A DNA stretch of 64,000 bases from NCBI RefSeq assembly GCF_003287975.1, contig NZ_QMKQ01000001.1, positions 434,001 to 498,000 on the forward strand, read 5' to 3'. Position numbers and translations under genes: made by a program. The notes beneath the pieces are model-generated. The model did not search any database, had not been told where the DNA came from, and was given only the letters and a program-made list of their open reading frames with translations. The DNA comes from Arthrobacter sp. AQ5-05 (GTDB lineage Bacteria > Actinomycetota > Actinomycetes > Actinomycetales > Micrococcaceae). Below are positions 51,280 to 60,689 of the stretch, one piece after another; within the stretch, counting starts at the first letter, position 1; each line of letters opens with the position of its first letter.

Positions 51280-54200
51280 ATGGCACTGAATCGCGACGAA
51301 TCAAAGGCAGCGATGGGCCAGGGCCCCAAGGGCCGCACCCGCACCACCCGCCCACCGCGCGGCAACTTCAACGAACCCTCACCGCCGCCACCGCGCCGGG
51401 CCATGACCCTGGCAGAGCTCAACGACGCGGCAGCCGCACCCACCAGGAAGGTGCGCGCCAACGTTTCCCCGCGCGCCGCCACCGCCCGCCGCGGTTCGGC
51501 CCCCCGCAACGCCCCGGCCCGCCAGGGCAGCGACGCGACAGTTGAATCGGTCGTCGCTGCAGCCACCGGCCAGGCGCCGGCCAAGGCATCGGCCCAGGCA
51601 CCCGCCGCCGAAGCCGTGAAGGCACCGGCCCGCCGCGGCCCGCGCCGAGCCACCTCCGGGGTCACCTCCCCGGGCGCCACGGCCCTCGAGCAGGACGCCG
51701 TCATCGAGGCCCCCGCAGCGCATGCCGCCGCCGAGGCCAAGACCGAACCCGTGGCCGAAAAGGCCGAGGCCCCCGCCGAGGAAGCCGAACCGGCCAAGAC
51801 CGCCGCCAAGCGCCCGGTCCGCGGCCGCAGCCGCAAGGCCACCTCCCCTGCCACCAACCCGGAAGAAGCGGCTCCCGCCGAGTCCGTCGAGGCACCTGCC
51901 TCCGTCGAGCCCGCAGCCGAAGCCGCCGAGGAACCGGCGCAGGATGCCGAACCGGCCAAGACCGCACGCCGCCGTCCGACCCGCGGCGGACGCGGCACCC
52001 AGGACACCGAAGCCCAGGATGCCCCGGCCCGGCCCGCAGCCGAAGCCACGGACAGCGAAGCCGACGTGGCCCAGGAAGCAGCCGCCGAACTCGAGCCGGT
52101 TGCCATCACCGACCCGTTCGCCATCCCCGAATCCGCACTCTCGCTGATCTTCCAGGCTCCGACCCTCCCGGTCGCCGCCGAGGATGCCGGCGACGAGGAA
52201 GACGACGAGGGCCATGCCGGCAACGGCCGCCACTCCCGCGACGATTCCGACGACGAGCACGGGGACGACTCGGGCGTCGTCTCCCGCCGCCGCCGCCGTC
52301 GCCGCCGCGGCGAGGCCGACCTCGAGCTGACCGGCGGCTCGGAGACCGATCCGCCGAACACCATCACCCGGGTCCGTGCTCCGCGCGCCACCCTGGAACC
52401 TGTCGTTTCCAACAAGGTCACCGCCGTGCGCGGTTCCACCCGCCTGGAAGCCAAGCGCCAGCGCCGCCGCGATTCGCGCGAGTCCGGCCGCCGCCGCCAG
52501 GTCATCACCGAGGCCGAGTTCCTGGCCCGCCGCGAATCCGTCGACCGCCAGATGATCGTGCGCCAGCGCGAGGACCGCATCCAGATCGGCGTCCTGGAGG
52601 ACGGCATCCTGGCCGAGCACTTCGTGTCCAAGACCCAGCAGGATTCGCTGATCGGCAACGTCTACGTCGGCAAGGTGCAGAACGTGCTCCCGTCGATGGA
52701 GGCAGCCTTCGTCGACATCGGACGCGGACGCAACGCCGTGCTCTACGCCGGCGAGGTCAACTGGGACGTCGCAGGCCTGGACGGCCAGCCGCGCCGCATC
52801 GAGCACGCCCTGAAGTCCGGGGACACAGTGCTGGTGCAGGTCACCAAGGACCCCATCGGACACAAGGGCGCCCGCCTGACGTCCCAGATCTCCCTGCCGG
52901 GCCGCTACCTGGTCTACGTGCCGGGTGGCTCGATGACCGGCATCTCGCGCAAGCTCCCGGACGTGGAACGCAACCGCCTGAAGAAGATCCTCAAGGACCA
53001 CCTGCCGGAGAACGCCGGCGTCATCGTGCGCACCGCCGCCGAGGGCGCCTCCGAGGAAGAGTTGATGAACGACATCAACCGCCTGCGTGCCCAGTGGGAA
53101 GGCATCGAGGCCGCCTCGACGTCCACCAAGACGCTGGCCCCGGAGCTGCTCTACGGCGAACCGGATTTGACCATCAAGGTAGTGCGCGACGTCTTCAACG
53201 AGGACTTCACCAAGCTGATCGTCTCCGGCGACGAAGCCTGGGACACCATCGAGGCCTACGTGACCTATGTGGCACCGGATTTGGTCTCGCGCCTGGAAAA
53301 GTGGGAGTCCGACGAGGACATCTTCGGGCACTTCCGCATGGACGAGCAGATCCACAAGGCCCTGGACCGCAAGGTCTTCCTGCCTTCGGGCGGCTCGCTG
53401 GTCATCGACCGCACCGAGGCCATGACCGTGGTCGACGTGAACACCGGCAAGTACACCGGTTCGGGCGGCAACCTCGAGGAAACCGTCACCAAGAACAACC
53501 TGGAGGCGGCCGAAGAGGTCGTGCGCCAGCTGCGCCTGCGTGACATCGGCGGCATCATCGTCATCGACTTCATCGACATGGTCCTCGAGTCCAACCGCGA
53601 CCTGGTGCTCCGCCGCCTGGTCGAGTGCCTGGGCCGGGACCGGACCAAGCACCAGGTCGCCGAGGTCACCAGCCTCGGACTGGTGCAGATGACGCGCAAG
53701 CGCATGGGCACCGGTTTGCTGGAAGTCTTCGGCGAGAACTGCGAGGCCTGCAACGGCCGCGGCGTGATCACCCACGACGAGCCGGTTGAACACCGCCGTT
53801 CCTTCAACTCGGCCGGCGAGCCGCACGGCTCGGGCAACCGCGCCGCCGAGAAGCCTTCGCGTGCCGAGCGCCGACGCCGCAACCGCGGTTCGGACTCCGA
53901 GCCCCACACCGAGCAGGCACCCGCTTCGACCCCGGTCGAGGACAAGGAGCCGGAGGACGCCGCCAAGGCCGACGCCGCACGCACTGCCTTTGCCAACATC
54001 GCCGCCGCGGCACACGCAGCGCACGAGCACGAGGACGCCGAGTCCTCGGACGAGGGCGCCACGCTGACCGTGGCGGGGGAGTCAGTGTCGGTTCCCGCCG
54101 CACGACGCAACCGCCGTGCCGGTTCTGCCGCCGCCCCTTCGTTGACCCTGGAGAACCTGGAAGCCGCGCTTCCGGACCACTCCCCGGTCGCCGATCCGGC

Positions 54201-54639
54201 CGAGGCCGTTGCTGCAGGGGACGAGGACGAGTCGGGCAATGCACGTCCGGCCCGCACCCGGACCCGCCGCAAGGCCCGCGCCAAGGCAACCGAGCCGGCA
54301 ACCGCCGAGCCGGCCGCCGAGGCAGCTGCCGCACCGGTCATCTCCGGTGTTGCCGGCCAGGCCTCGGACGACGCCCCCGTGGCGGAGCCTGCGGCCACGG
54401 CAACCAAAAAGACTTCGGGCCTCGAGCCGGTGGCGCGCGTCAAGCGCAGCCGCCGTGCCACGAGCCCGCAGGGTGGATCCGACGCCGCAGTTTCTGTGGC
54501 ATCGGACACGCTTGCGGCATCGGGTACATCCCATGTTGCTTCGCTCGCTGACCAAACCACGGCCGAAAAGCCGCTAAACGCCGCGAATGCGCCGATTATG
54601 CTGGGTGTCGGGGTACCGGTCAACGAGTTGAAAGAGTAG
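51280..54639 (+). CDS. rne: Ribonuclease E/G
   Basis: 1119-residue RNase E/G that initiates mRNA decay and rRNA maturation. The catalytic core is central, about residues 420-830: S1 domain GNVYVGKVQNVLPSMEAAFVDIG, 5'-sensor and RNase H-like regions, Mg-binding Asp in VVDVNTGKYTG and DFIDM, and the zinc-link CEACNGRG. The first 330 residues are disordered Ala/Pro/Glu/Lys with an Arg run (about residues 338-346), and the last 280 are similar. Both arms probably recruit degradosome partners. The ATG at 51280 has GAGGAG 12 nt upstream. Confidence 0.93.
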   Translation: MALNRDESKAAMGQGPKGRTRTTRPPRGNFNEPSPPPPRRAMTLAELNDAAAAPTRKVRANVSPRAATARRGSAPRNAPARQGSDATVESVVAAATGQAPAKASAQAPAAEAVKAPARRGPRRATSGVTSPGATALEQDAVIEAPAAHAAAEAKTEPVAEKAEAPAEEAEPAKTAAKRPVRGRSRKATSPATNPEEAAPAESVEAPASVEPAAEAAEEPAQDAEPAKTARRRPTRGGRGTQDTEAQDAPARPAAEATDSEADVAQEAAAELEPVAITDPFAIPESALSLIFQAPTLPVAAEDAGDEEDDEGHAGNGRHSRDDSDDEHGDDSGVVSRRRRRRRRGEADLELTGGSETDPPNTITRVRAPRATLEPVVSNKVTAVRGSTRLEAKRQRRRDSRESGRRRQVITEAEFLARRESVDRQMIVRQREDRIQIGVLEDGILAEHFVSKTQQDSLIGNVYVGKVQNVLPSMEAAFVDIGRGRNAVLYAGEVNWDVAGLDGQPRRIEHALKSGDTVLVQVTKDPIGHKGARLTSQISLPGRYLVYVPGGSMTGISRKLPDVERNRLKKILKDHLPENAGVIVRTAAEGASEEELMNDINRLRAQWEGIEAASTSTKTLAPELLYGEPDLTIKVVRDVFNEDFTKLIVSGDEAWDTIEAYVTYVAPDLVSRLEKWESDEDIFGHFRMDEQIHKALDRKVFLPSGGSLVIDRTEAMTVVDVNTGKYTGSGGNLEETVTKNNLEAAEEVVRQLRLRDIGGIIVIDFIDMVLESNRDLVLRRLVECLGRDRTKHQVAEVTSLGLVQMTRKRMGTGLLEVFGENCEACNGRGVITHDEPVEHRRSFNSAGEPHGSGNRAAEKPSRAERRRRNRGSDSEPHTEQAPASTPVEDKEPEDAAKADAARTAFANIAAAAHAAHEHEDAESSDEGATLTVAGESVSVPAARRNRRAGSAAAPSLTLENLEAALPDHSPVADPAEAVAAGDEDESGNARPARTRTRRKARAKATEPATAEPAAEAAAAPVISGVAGQASDDAPVAEPAATATKKTSGLEPVARVKRSRRATSPQGGSDAAVSVASDTLAASGTSHVASLADQTTAEKPLNAANAPIMLGVGVPVNELKE

Positions 54640-54671
54640 GGGTCTTGACGACTCGCGGGGTCAGGTTGTAT

Positions 54672-54701
54672 TTGCCCCCGCAGCGCTTTTTAGCGTAGTC
54701 T
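54672..54701 (+). promoter_or_regulatory. Promoter of rplU-rpmA
   Basis: TTGCCC at 54672-54677 and TAGTCT at 54696-54701 with an 18-nt spacer, leaving a leader of about 125 nt before rplU. Confidence 0.45.
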
Positions 54702-54833
54702 AGATCCTCGGTGCGAACGCCAGCTATCGGATTCTTCCGCTCGGCGTGCCAGCACAGCGCAATCCCCGGGCTCGTTTTGGGGTAGTGATGCGCAGCAAGA
54801 CATATTGAACGTCGAGTAGAAGTGAGTACCCAC

Positions 54834-55142
54834 GTGGTGTACGCAATTGTCCGCGCTGGCGGCCGCCAGGAAAAGGTTTCTGTTGGAGACCTCGTTACCC
54901 TTGACCGTCTGAAGGCTGCCCCAGGCGCCTCCATTGAACTGCCGGCCCTGTTGCTGGTTGACGGCGAGAAGGTAACTTCGGCTGCCGACGAGCTGGCCAA
55001 GGTTACGGTGACCGCTGAGGTCGTTGAGAACCTTCGCGGCCAGAAGATTGTCATTCAGAAGTACAAGAACAAGACCGGTTACAAGAAGCGCCAGGGTTTC
55101 CGCGCTTCGTTGACCAAGGTCAAGGTCACCTCGATCGCTTAA
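54834..55142 (+). CDS. rplU: 50S ribosomal protein L21
   Basis: 102-residue L21. It begins [19 protein letters not shown] and ends [18 protein letters not shown], matching the family throughout. I chose the GTG at 54834, with AAGTGAG 7 nt upstream, because the protein then starts as expected for L21; a GTG at 54822 would add four residues. It lies 48 nt before rpmA. Confidence 0.95.
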   Translation: MVYAIVRAGGRQEKVSVGDLVTLDRLKAAPGASIELPALLLVDGEKVTSAADELAKVTVTAEVVENLRGQKIVIQKYKNKTGYKKRQGFRASLTKVKVTSIA

Positions 55143-55190
55143 TTGCGGTTGTTTCCAAGAATTCTCATTACCTGAAGGTAGGCACATTCA

Positions 55191-55445
55191 ATGGCAAGTA
55201 AGAAGGGCGCGAGTTCCACTCGCAACGGTCGCGACTCCAACCCCCAGTACCTGGGCGTCAAGCGCTTCGGTGGTCAGGTTGTTTCCGCCGGTGAAATCAT
55301 CGTTCGCCAGCGCGGCACCCGCTTCCACCCGGGCGCCGGCGTGGGAATCGGCAAGGACGACACCCTGTTCGCACTGGAAGCCGGAGCTGTCGAATTCGGC
55401 ACTCGCCGCGGCCGTAAAGTCGTGAACATCGTTACCGCTGGCTAA
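55191..55445 (+). CDS. rpmA: 50S ribosomal protein L27
   Basis: 84-residue L27. [31 protein letters not shown] and [13 protein letters not shown] are diagnostic. No N-terminal cleavage extension is present, unlike Firmicutes L27. GAAGGTAGG precedes the ATG. A hairpin terminator follows, so rplU-rpmA form one unit with only partial read-through to obg. Confidence 0.97.
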   Translation: MASKKGASSTRNGRDSNPQYLGVKRFGGQVVSAGEIIVRQRGTRFHPGAGVGIGKDDTLFALEAGAVEFGTRRGRKVVNIVTAG

Positions 55446-55474
55446 CTAAGCGCGTAACCGCATTCATTACACTG

Positions 55475-55512
55475 TAGAGGGTGGGCCGCACGGCTCACCC
55501 TCTATGTGTTTT
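55475..55512 (+). terminator. Terminator of rplU-rpmA
   Basis: TAGAGGGTGGGCC at 55475-55487 pairs with GGCTCACCCTCTA at 55492-55504 (one G-T pair), followed by TGTGTTTTT. Confidence 0.88.
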
Positions 55513-55595
55513 TCCAAAAACCCCTGTGTTTTGCCGCCTCCCGCCCCGGGAACAGCGCGCGGAACGCCACCCTTTTTTGCTAGGAGCTTTCAACC

Positions 55596-57167
55596 GTGGC
55601 AGCCTTCATCGACCGAGTGGTCCTCCATGTCTCCGGTGGTACCGGTGGGCACGGCTGTGTCTCCATCAAACGCGAAAAGTTCAAGCCCCTGGGCGGGCCG
55701 GACGGCGGAAGCGGCGGCAACGGCGGAGATGTGATCCTGCGCGTCGACGCCCAGACGACCACGCTGCTGTCCTACCACCACTCGCCGCACCGCCACGCCG
55801 GCAACGGAGAAGGCGGCAAGGGAGACCTGCGCCCGGGCAAGAACGGCGAGACCCTCGTCCTTCCGGTGCCCGAGGGCACCGTGGTCAAGACCCGTGACGG
55901 CGAGATCCTTGCCGACCTGATCGGTGACGGAACCGAATACATCATTGCCGCCGGCGGCCTGGGCGGCCTGGGCAACGCAGGCCTGTCCAGCCAGCGCCGC
56001 AAGGCCCCCGGATTCGCGCTGCTGGGCACCCCCGGCGCGTCCGCCGAGGTCATCCTCGAACTCAAGTCCGTCGCCGACGTCGCCCTGGTGGGATACCCCT
56101 CGGCCGGCAAGTCCTCGCTGATCGCCGCGCTGTCCGCCGCGCGCCCCAAGATCGCCGACTACCCCTTCACCACGCTGGTCCCGAACCTCGGCGTCGTGCA
56201 GGCCGGAGAGGTCCGCTACACCGTGGCCGACGTCCCGGGCCTGATCCCCGGGGCCTCCGAGGGCCGCGGCCTGGGCCTGGAGTTCCTGCGCCACGTCGAG
56301 CGCTGCGCCGCGCTGGTGCACGTGCTTGACTGCGGCGCCCTGGAAGCGGACCGCGACCCGATCTCCGACCTGGACATCATCCAGGCCGAACTCGACGCCT
56401 ACGAGGTCGACTCCTCGTTCGCCGGCGCCGACGGCCAGATCATCCCGCTGAACGAACGTCCGCGCCTGATCGCCCTGAACAAGGTCGACATGCCCGACGG
56501 ACGCGACATGGCCGGCTTCGTGCGCCCGGAACTGGAGAAGCGCGGCTACCGCGTCTTCGAGGTCTCCGCAATGACCCGGGAGGGATTGCGCGAGCTGTCC
56601 TTCGCCATGGCCGAACTGGTCACCGAGGCACGCGCCAAGATCGAGGCCGCCCCGCTGCCGGTTCCCGTCGAGGTGTTGCGTCCGCGCGGCACCAAGGCCA
56701 GCCGGGCAGGGTTCATCATCCGCAAGGAGGAGCGCAACCTCGAGCCGCTCTACCGCGTCATCGGCGAAAAGCCCGAACGCTGGATCATGCAGACCGACTT
56801 CCGCAACGACGAGGCCGTGGGCTACCTCGCCGACCGCCTGGCCAAGCTGGGCGTCGAAAACCAGCTGTACAAGCTCGGTGCCAAACCCGGGGACGCGGTG
56901 GTCATCGGCTCCGAGGTCGACGCCGTGGTCTTCGACTGGGAGCCGACCATGGCCGCAGGCGCCGAGCTTCTGGGCTCGCGCCGCGGACAGGACGAGCGCC
57001 TGGCCGAATACGGTGCACGCCCCTCGCGCGACGAGAAGAAGGCGGTGCACGAGGCGCGCAAGGGCGCCAAGGCCGCTGCCCGCGAAGACCTGGAAGCCGA
57101 GCGCAAGGCCGGAATCTGGACGGAGTCGGTCAACTACAAGCACCAGCTACCCAAGTCCGGGGAGTAA
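55596..57167 (+). CDS. obg: GTPase Obg
   Basis: 523-residue Obg. The Gly-rich Obg fold (residues 1-157) contains [15 protein letters not shown]-type repeats. The G domain follows: G1 [14 protein letters not shown] near residue 166, G3 [22 protein letters not shown], and G4 [10 protein letters not shown] near residue 292. The C-terminal OCT domain is residues about 355-435 and a charged tail ends the protein. It acts in 50S assembly and stress signalling. The GTG start has TAGGAG 9 nt upstream. proB starts 10 nt downstream. Confidence 0.95.
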   Translation: MAAFIDRVVLHVSGGTGGHGCVSIKREKFKPLGGPDGGSGGNGGDVILRVDAQTTTLLSYHHSPHRHAGNGEGGKGDLRPGKNGETLVLPVPEGTVVKTRDGEILADLIGDGTEYIIAAGGLGGLGNAGLSSQRRKAPGFALLGTPGASAEVILELKSVADVALVGYPSAGKSSLIAALSAARPKIADYPFTTLVPNLGVVQAGEVRYTVADVPGLIPGASEGRGLGLEFLRHVERCAALVHVLDCGALEADRDPISDLDIIQAELDAYEVDSSFAGADGQIIPLNERPRLIALNKVDMPDGRDMAGFVRPELEKRGYRVFEVSAMTREGLRELSFAMAELVTEARAKIEAAPLPVPVEVLRPRGTKASRAGFIIRKEERNLEPLYRVIGEKPERWIMQTDFRNDEAVGYLADRLAKLGVENQLYKLGAKPGDAVVIGSEVDAVVFDWEPTMAAGAELLGSRRGQDERLAEYGARPSRDEKKAVHEARKGAKAAAREDLEAERKAGIWTESVNYKHQLPKSGE

Positions 57168-57177
57168 CCGAGGAACC

Positions 57178-58317
57178 GTGCGCGCCACACACCAGCCCTC
57201 GGGCATCACCCAACGGACGGACCTGCCCCGCGCCTCCCGCATCGTGGTCAAGGTCGGTTCCTCGTCCCTGACCACGCTGGCCGGGGGCATCTCCGAGGAA
57301 TCCCTCAGCTCCCTGGTGGACCGCCTCGCGGCGGTCAACACCGCCGGGACCGAGCTGATCCTGGTCTCCTCCGGTGCCATCGCCGCCGGCCTGGCGCCCC
57401 TTGACCTGGGGCGCCGGCCGCGCGATTTGGCCACCCAGCAGGCTGCGGCCTCGGTGGGCCAGGGCCTGCTGATGGCCAAGTACACCCAGGCGTTCTCCGC
57501 CCACGGGATCACCGTCGGGCAGGTCCTGCTGACCGCCGACGACCTGATCCGCCGCCAGCAATACGCCAACGCGTTCCGCGCGCTGAACCGATTGCTGGCC
57601 CTGGGCGTGGTGCCGATCGTCAACGAAAACGACACCGTGGCCACCCACGAGATCCGCTTCGGGGACAACGACCGGCTCGCGGCCCTGGTGGCGCACCTGG
57701 TCAAGGCCGATGCGCTGCTGCTGCTCTCGGACATCGACGCGGTCTACGACGCGCCGCCGAACGCCGGGGGAGTGCGCGTGCCGTCGATCGAGCGCGCGGA
57801 GGACCTCGAGGCGTTGCGCATCGGGTCCACCGGATCCGCAGGCCTGGGCACCGGGGGCATGGCCACCAAGGTCGAGGCCGCCACCATGAGCGCCGAATCG
57901 GGCATCCCCACCCTGGTCACCTCCACCGCCAACGCCGCTGCGGCGCTGGCCGGCCAAGACGTGGGAACGTGGTTCTCCGCCCGCGGCGGGCGGCGGTCCA
58001 CGCGGATGCTCTGGCTGGCGCACCTGGCCACCACCCAGGGGCGGTTGCTGCTGGACCCCGGCGCCGTGCGCGCCGTGGCCTCCGGGGTTGCCTCGCTGCT
58101 GCCGGCCGGGATCACCGGGATCAACGGATCCTTCGAGGCCGGGGACGCGGTGGAGATCACCGACGGCTCGGGGCTGGTCATTGCCCGCGGCCTGGTCAAC
58201 TTCTCCTCGGCGGAACTGCCGCAGATGCTCGGGCGTTCCACGCACGAGCTCGGCGAAGACCTGGGCAGCTCCTACGAACGTGCCGTGGTGCACGTAGACG
58301 ACCTGGTCGTGGTCTAG
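57178..58317 (+). CDS. proB: Glutamate 5-kinase
   Basis: 379-residue first enzyme of proline synthesis, phosphorylating glutamate. Amino-acid kinase motifs RIVVKVGSSSLT near residue 20, LVSSGAIAAG, PIVNENDTVATHEIRFGDND near 145, and STGSAGLGTGGMATKVEAA near 220. A C-terminal PUA domain covers about 280-375 (GITGINGSFEAGDAVEI), so it is the longer ProB form, usually proline-feedback regulated. The GTG start has GAGGAA upstream. It is closely linked to obg. Confidence 0.95.
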   Translation: MRATHQPSGITQRTDLPRASRIVVKVGSSSLTTLAGGISEESLSSLVDRLAAVNTAGTELILVSSGAIAAGLAPLDLGRRPRDLATQQAAASVGQGLLMAKYTQAFSAHGITVGQVLLTADDLIRRQQYANAFRALNRLLALGVVPIVNENDTVATHEIRFGDNDRLAALVAHLVKADALLLLSDIDAVYDAPPNAGGVRVPSIERAEDLEALRIGSTGSAGLGTGGMATKVEAATMSAESGIPTLVTSTANAAAALAGQDVGTWFSARGGRRSTRMLWLAHLATTQGRLLLDPGAVRAVASGVASLLPAGITGINGSFEAGDAVEITDGSGLVIARGLVNFSSAELPQMLGRSTHELGEDLGSSYERAVVHVDDLVVV

Positions 58318-58330
58318 CAGCGCCGCCGCG

Positions 58331-58373
58331 GCCGAAGCCCGCCCCCGTGCTTAACATGGGGGCGGGCTTCGGC
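58331..58373 (+). terminator. Terminator of obg-proB
   Basis: GCCGAAGCCCGCCCCC at 58331-58346 pairs exactly with GGGGGCGGGCTTCGGC at 58358-58373, loop of 11 nt, no T-run. Confidence 0.75.
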
Positions 58374-58383
58374 GCATCCACCG

Positions 58384-58389
58384 TAGAAT
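58384..58389 (+). promoter_or_regulatory. -10 box of proA, leaderless spacing
   Basis: TAGAAT ends 8 nt before the proA ATG. There is AAGGG between, so a weak ribosome site cannot be excluded. Confidence 0.4.
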
Positions 58390-58397
58390 AAGGGATT

Positions 58398-59717
58398 ATG
58401 AGCCAGAACATTGATGCAGCCCTGACCTTGACCGATGCCGTCCAGGATGCCGGCGGACCCGAGGCCGCAGCTCGTGCCGTGGCCAGGCTGGCCGACCGCG
58501 CCCGCGCCGCCTCGCGCGTGCTGGCCCGGGCGGACCGCAATTGGAAGGACCGGGCGCTGCTGGCCATCGCCGCCTCGCTGGACGCCAACCGCAAGGCAGT
58601 GATCACGGCCAACGCCAAGGACATCGAGGCCGGGCGTGCCAACGGCACCACCGAGGCGCTGCTTGACCGGCTGCGCCTGAACGACGCACGCGTCGACGCG
58701 CTGATCGCGGCACTGGAGGAACTGGCCGGGCTGCCGGACCCCGTGGGCACCGTGCTGCGCGGCCAGACCCTGCCCAACGGCCTGCGGCTGCGCCAGGTGC
58801 ACGTGCCCATGGGCGTCATTGGTGCCATCTACGAGGCCCGCCCCAACGTCACCGTCGACATCGCCGGGCTGGCCCTGAAGAGCGGCAACGCCGTGCTGCT
58901 GCGCGGGGGACGCGCCGCGGCGCACTCCAACGAGGCGCTGCTGGCGCTGATCCGCGACGCCCTGGAATCCGTGGGGCTGCCCGCCGACGCCGTGGCCTCG
59001 GTCGATTCGTGGGGACGCGACGGTGCCGACGCGATGATGGGGGCACGCGGCAAGATCGACGTGCTGATCCCGCGTGGCGGGCGCGAGCTGATCCAGCGCG
59101 TGGTCACCACCGCCAGCGTCCCGGTGATCGAGACCGGCGAGGGCAACGTGCACATCTACCTCGACGAGTCCGCCGACGCCGCCATGGCCGCCCCGATCCT
59201 GCTCAACGCCAAGACCCAGCGCCCCTCGGTGTGCAACACCGTCGAGACCCTGCTGGTCAATGCGAAGGCCGCCGCGGCCCCCGAGGTGCTCGCCGCCCTG
59301 GCCAAAGCCGGGGTGCGCCTGCACGTCGATGCCCGCGCCAAGGCGCTGGCCGGAGGCATCCCGACCATCGACGCCGTCGAAGCGGACTGGGACACCGAAT
59401 ACATGGACCTGGATCTGGCCGTGGCCGTTGTCGATGACCTGGATGGTGCGATCAAGCACATCCGTGCGCACAGCACCGGGCACACCGAGGCGATCCTGAC
59501 CAACAACCTTGCCCATGCCGAACGCTTCATCGCCGAGGTCGACTCGGCCGCGGTGATCGTCAACGCCTCCACCCGCTTCACCGACGGCGGACAGCTGGGC
59601 CTGGGCGCCGAGGTCGGTATTTCGACGCAGAAGATGCACGCCCGCGGTCCCATGGGCCTGCGCGAGCTGACCACGACCAAGTGGATTGTGCAAGGCGATG
59701 GGCATGTTCGTTCGTAG
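58398..59717 (+). CDS. proA: Gamma-glutamyl phosphate reductase
   Basis: 439-residue NADPH-dependent aldehyde-dehydrogenase-fold enzyme, second step of proline synthesis. HVPMGVIGAIYEARPNVTVD near residue 135, GKIDVLIPRGGRELI near 218, catalytic Cys in TQRPSVCNTVETLL near 278, and NASTRFTDGGQLGLGAEVGIST near 395. It is separated from proB by a terminator but has its own promoter 8 nt upstream. Confidence 0.96.
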   Translation: MSQNIDAALTLTDAVQDAGGPEAAARAVARLADRARAASRVLARADRNWKDRALLAIAASLDANRKAVITANAKDIEAGRANGTTEALLDRLRLNDARVDALIAALEELAGLPDPVGTVLRGQTLPNGLRLRQVHVPMGVIGAIYEARPNVTVDIAGLALKSGNAVLLRGGRAAAHSNEALLALIRDALESVGLPADAVASVDSWGRDGADAMMGARGKIDVLIPRGGRELIQRVVTTASVPVIETGEGNVHIYLDESADAAMAAPILLNAKTQRPSVCNTVETLLVNAKAAAAPEVLAALAKAGVRLHVDARAKALAGGIPTIDAVEADWDTEYMDLDLAVAVVDDLDGAIKHIRAHSTGHTEAILTNNLAHAERFIAEVDSAAVIVNASTRFTDGGQLGLGAEVGISTQKMHARGPMGLRELTTTKWIVQGDGHVRS

Positions 59718-59740
59718 CCGCGTGCCAAGGTGGGTACGAT
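59711..59740 (+). promoter_or_regulatory. Promoter for the small membrane protein / nadD unit
   Basis: TTCGTA at 59711-59716 and TACGAT at 59735-59740 with an 18-nt spacer, overlapping the end of proA, leaving a leader of about 75 nt. Confidence 0.4.
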
Positions 59741-59821
59741 AGAGGCTAACGAGAAAAATAGTTACAACTTCGTGCCGGGCACGCCTGCGCGGGCCCGGCA
59801 CACATAACAACCTGGAGAAAC

Positions 59822-60043
59822 ATGTTTACCCAGTCCCTGAACGCGGCTATCCTGGCTTCCGAGTCCACCGGCGGAATGTCCACCGGCACGCAGGCGCTGC
59901 TCGTCGGCGGCGGAATCTTCCTGCTGTTCATGCTGATGCTGCTGATCACCATGTCCTACTCCAACGTGGGAAACCGCCACCAGGTCAAGCCGGAACCCGA
60001 GGACACCCACCGTACGCACACCAACAAGCACGGCCATCACTAG
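59822..60043 (+). CDS. Small single-span membrane protein
   Basis: 73-residue protein with a short extracytoplasmic or cytoplasmic N-terminus, one strong helix ([20 protein letters not shown], residues about 22-43) and a His/Thr-rich hydrophilic tail ending NKHGHH. No function is known. Its position between proA and nadD suggests a conserved actinobacterial neighbour. TGGAG precedes the ATG by 5 nt. Its stop overlaps the region where the true nadD start must lie. Confidence 0.75.
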   Translation: MFTQSLNAAILASESTGGMSTGTQALLVGGGIFLLFMLMLLITMSYSNVGNRHQVKPEPEDTHRTHTNKHGHH

Positions 60044-60089
60044 TCGTCTCGAGGCCGAACGTACGGACCGCCCATTTCGCCTAGGCGTC

Positions 60090-60677
60090 ATGGGCGGCAC
60101 CTTCGATCCGATCCACCACGGGCACCTCGTGGCAGCCAGCGAAGTCGCCTCGGTCTTCGACCTTGACGAAGTCGTGTTCGTGCCCACCGGGGAGCCGTGG
60201 CAGAAGTCGGACCGCGACGTGGCCCCGGCCGAACACCGTTACCTGATGACGGTGATCGCCACGGCGGCCAACCCGCGCTTCACGGTGAGCCGGGTGGACA
60301 TCGACCGCCCCGGCCCCACGTACACCATCGACACGCTGCGGGACCTGCGCACACAGCGTCCGGAGGCGGAGCTGTTCTTCATCACCGGTGCGGACGCCAT
60401 GGCGCAGATCATGGGGTGGAAAAACGCCGAGGAGCTGTGGCAGCTGGCGCATTTCGTGGGGGTCACCAGGCCCGGCCACGAGTTGCCGGTGCTGGACCGC
60501 AACGACGTGTCGTTGATGGAGGTCCCGGCGATGGCGATTTCCTCCACGGATTGCCGCGAACGCGTGCGGACCGCACATCCGGTCTGGTACCTGGTGCCCG
60601 ACGGCGTGGTGCAGTACATCGCCAAGTACAAGCTGTACAACGACAAGAACAACGCAGTAAGCAACGGCCAGGAATAG
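60090..60677 (+). CDS. nadD: Nicotinate-nucleotide adenylyltransferase
   Basis: 195 residues from the first in-frame [22 protein letters not shown] carries the nucleotidyltransferase HxGH motif, [14 protein letters not shown] and the C-terminal [11 protein letters not shown] (ISST-R motif) complete NadD. It adenylates NaMN in NAD synthesis. The in-frame codons just before the ATG read RLGV, the first beta strand in other NadD proteins, yet no ATG, GTG or TTG occurs in the 48 codons upstream back to a stop. The real start may be non-canonical, e.g. ATC at 60036. Confidence 0.88.
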   Translation: MGGTFDPIHHGHLVAASEVASVFDLDEVVFVPTGEPWQKSDRDVAPAEHRYLMTVIATAANPRFTVSRVDIDRPGPTYTIDTLRDLRTQRPEAELFFITGADAMAQIMGWKNAEELWQLAHFVGVTRPGHELPVLDRNDVSLMEVPAMAISSTDCRERVRTAHPVWYLVPDGVVQYIAKYKLYNDKNNAVSNGQE

Positions 60678-60689
60678 AGACGGCCGGGA

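Noticed and set aside
51379-54030. 883-residue frame antisense to rne
   Set aside because: Leu/Gly/Val-rich shadow of the repeat-rich rne arms without any domain signature.
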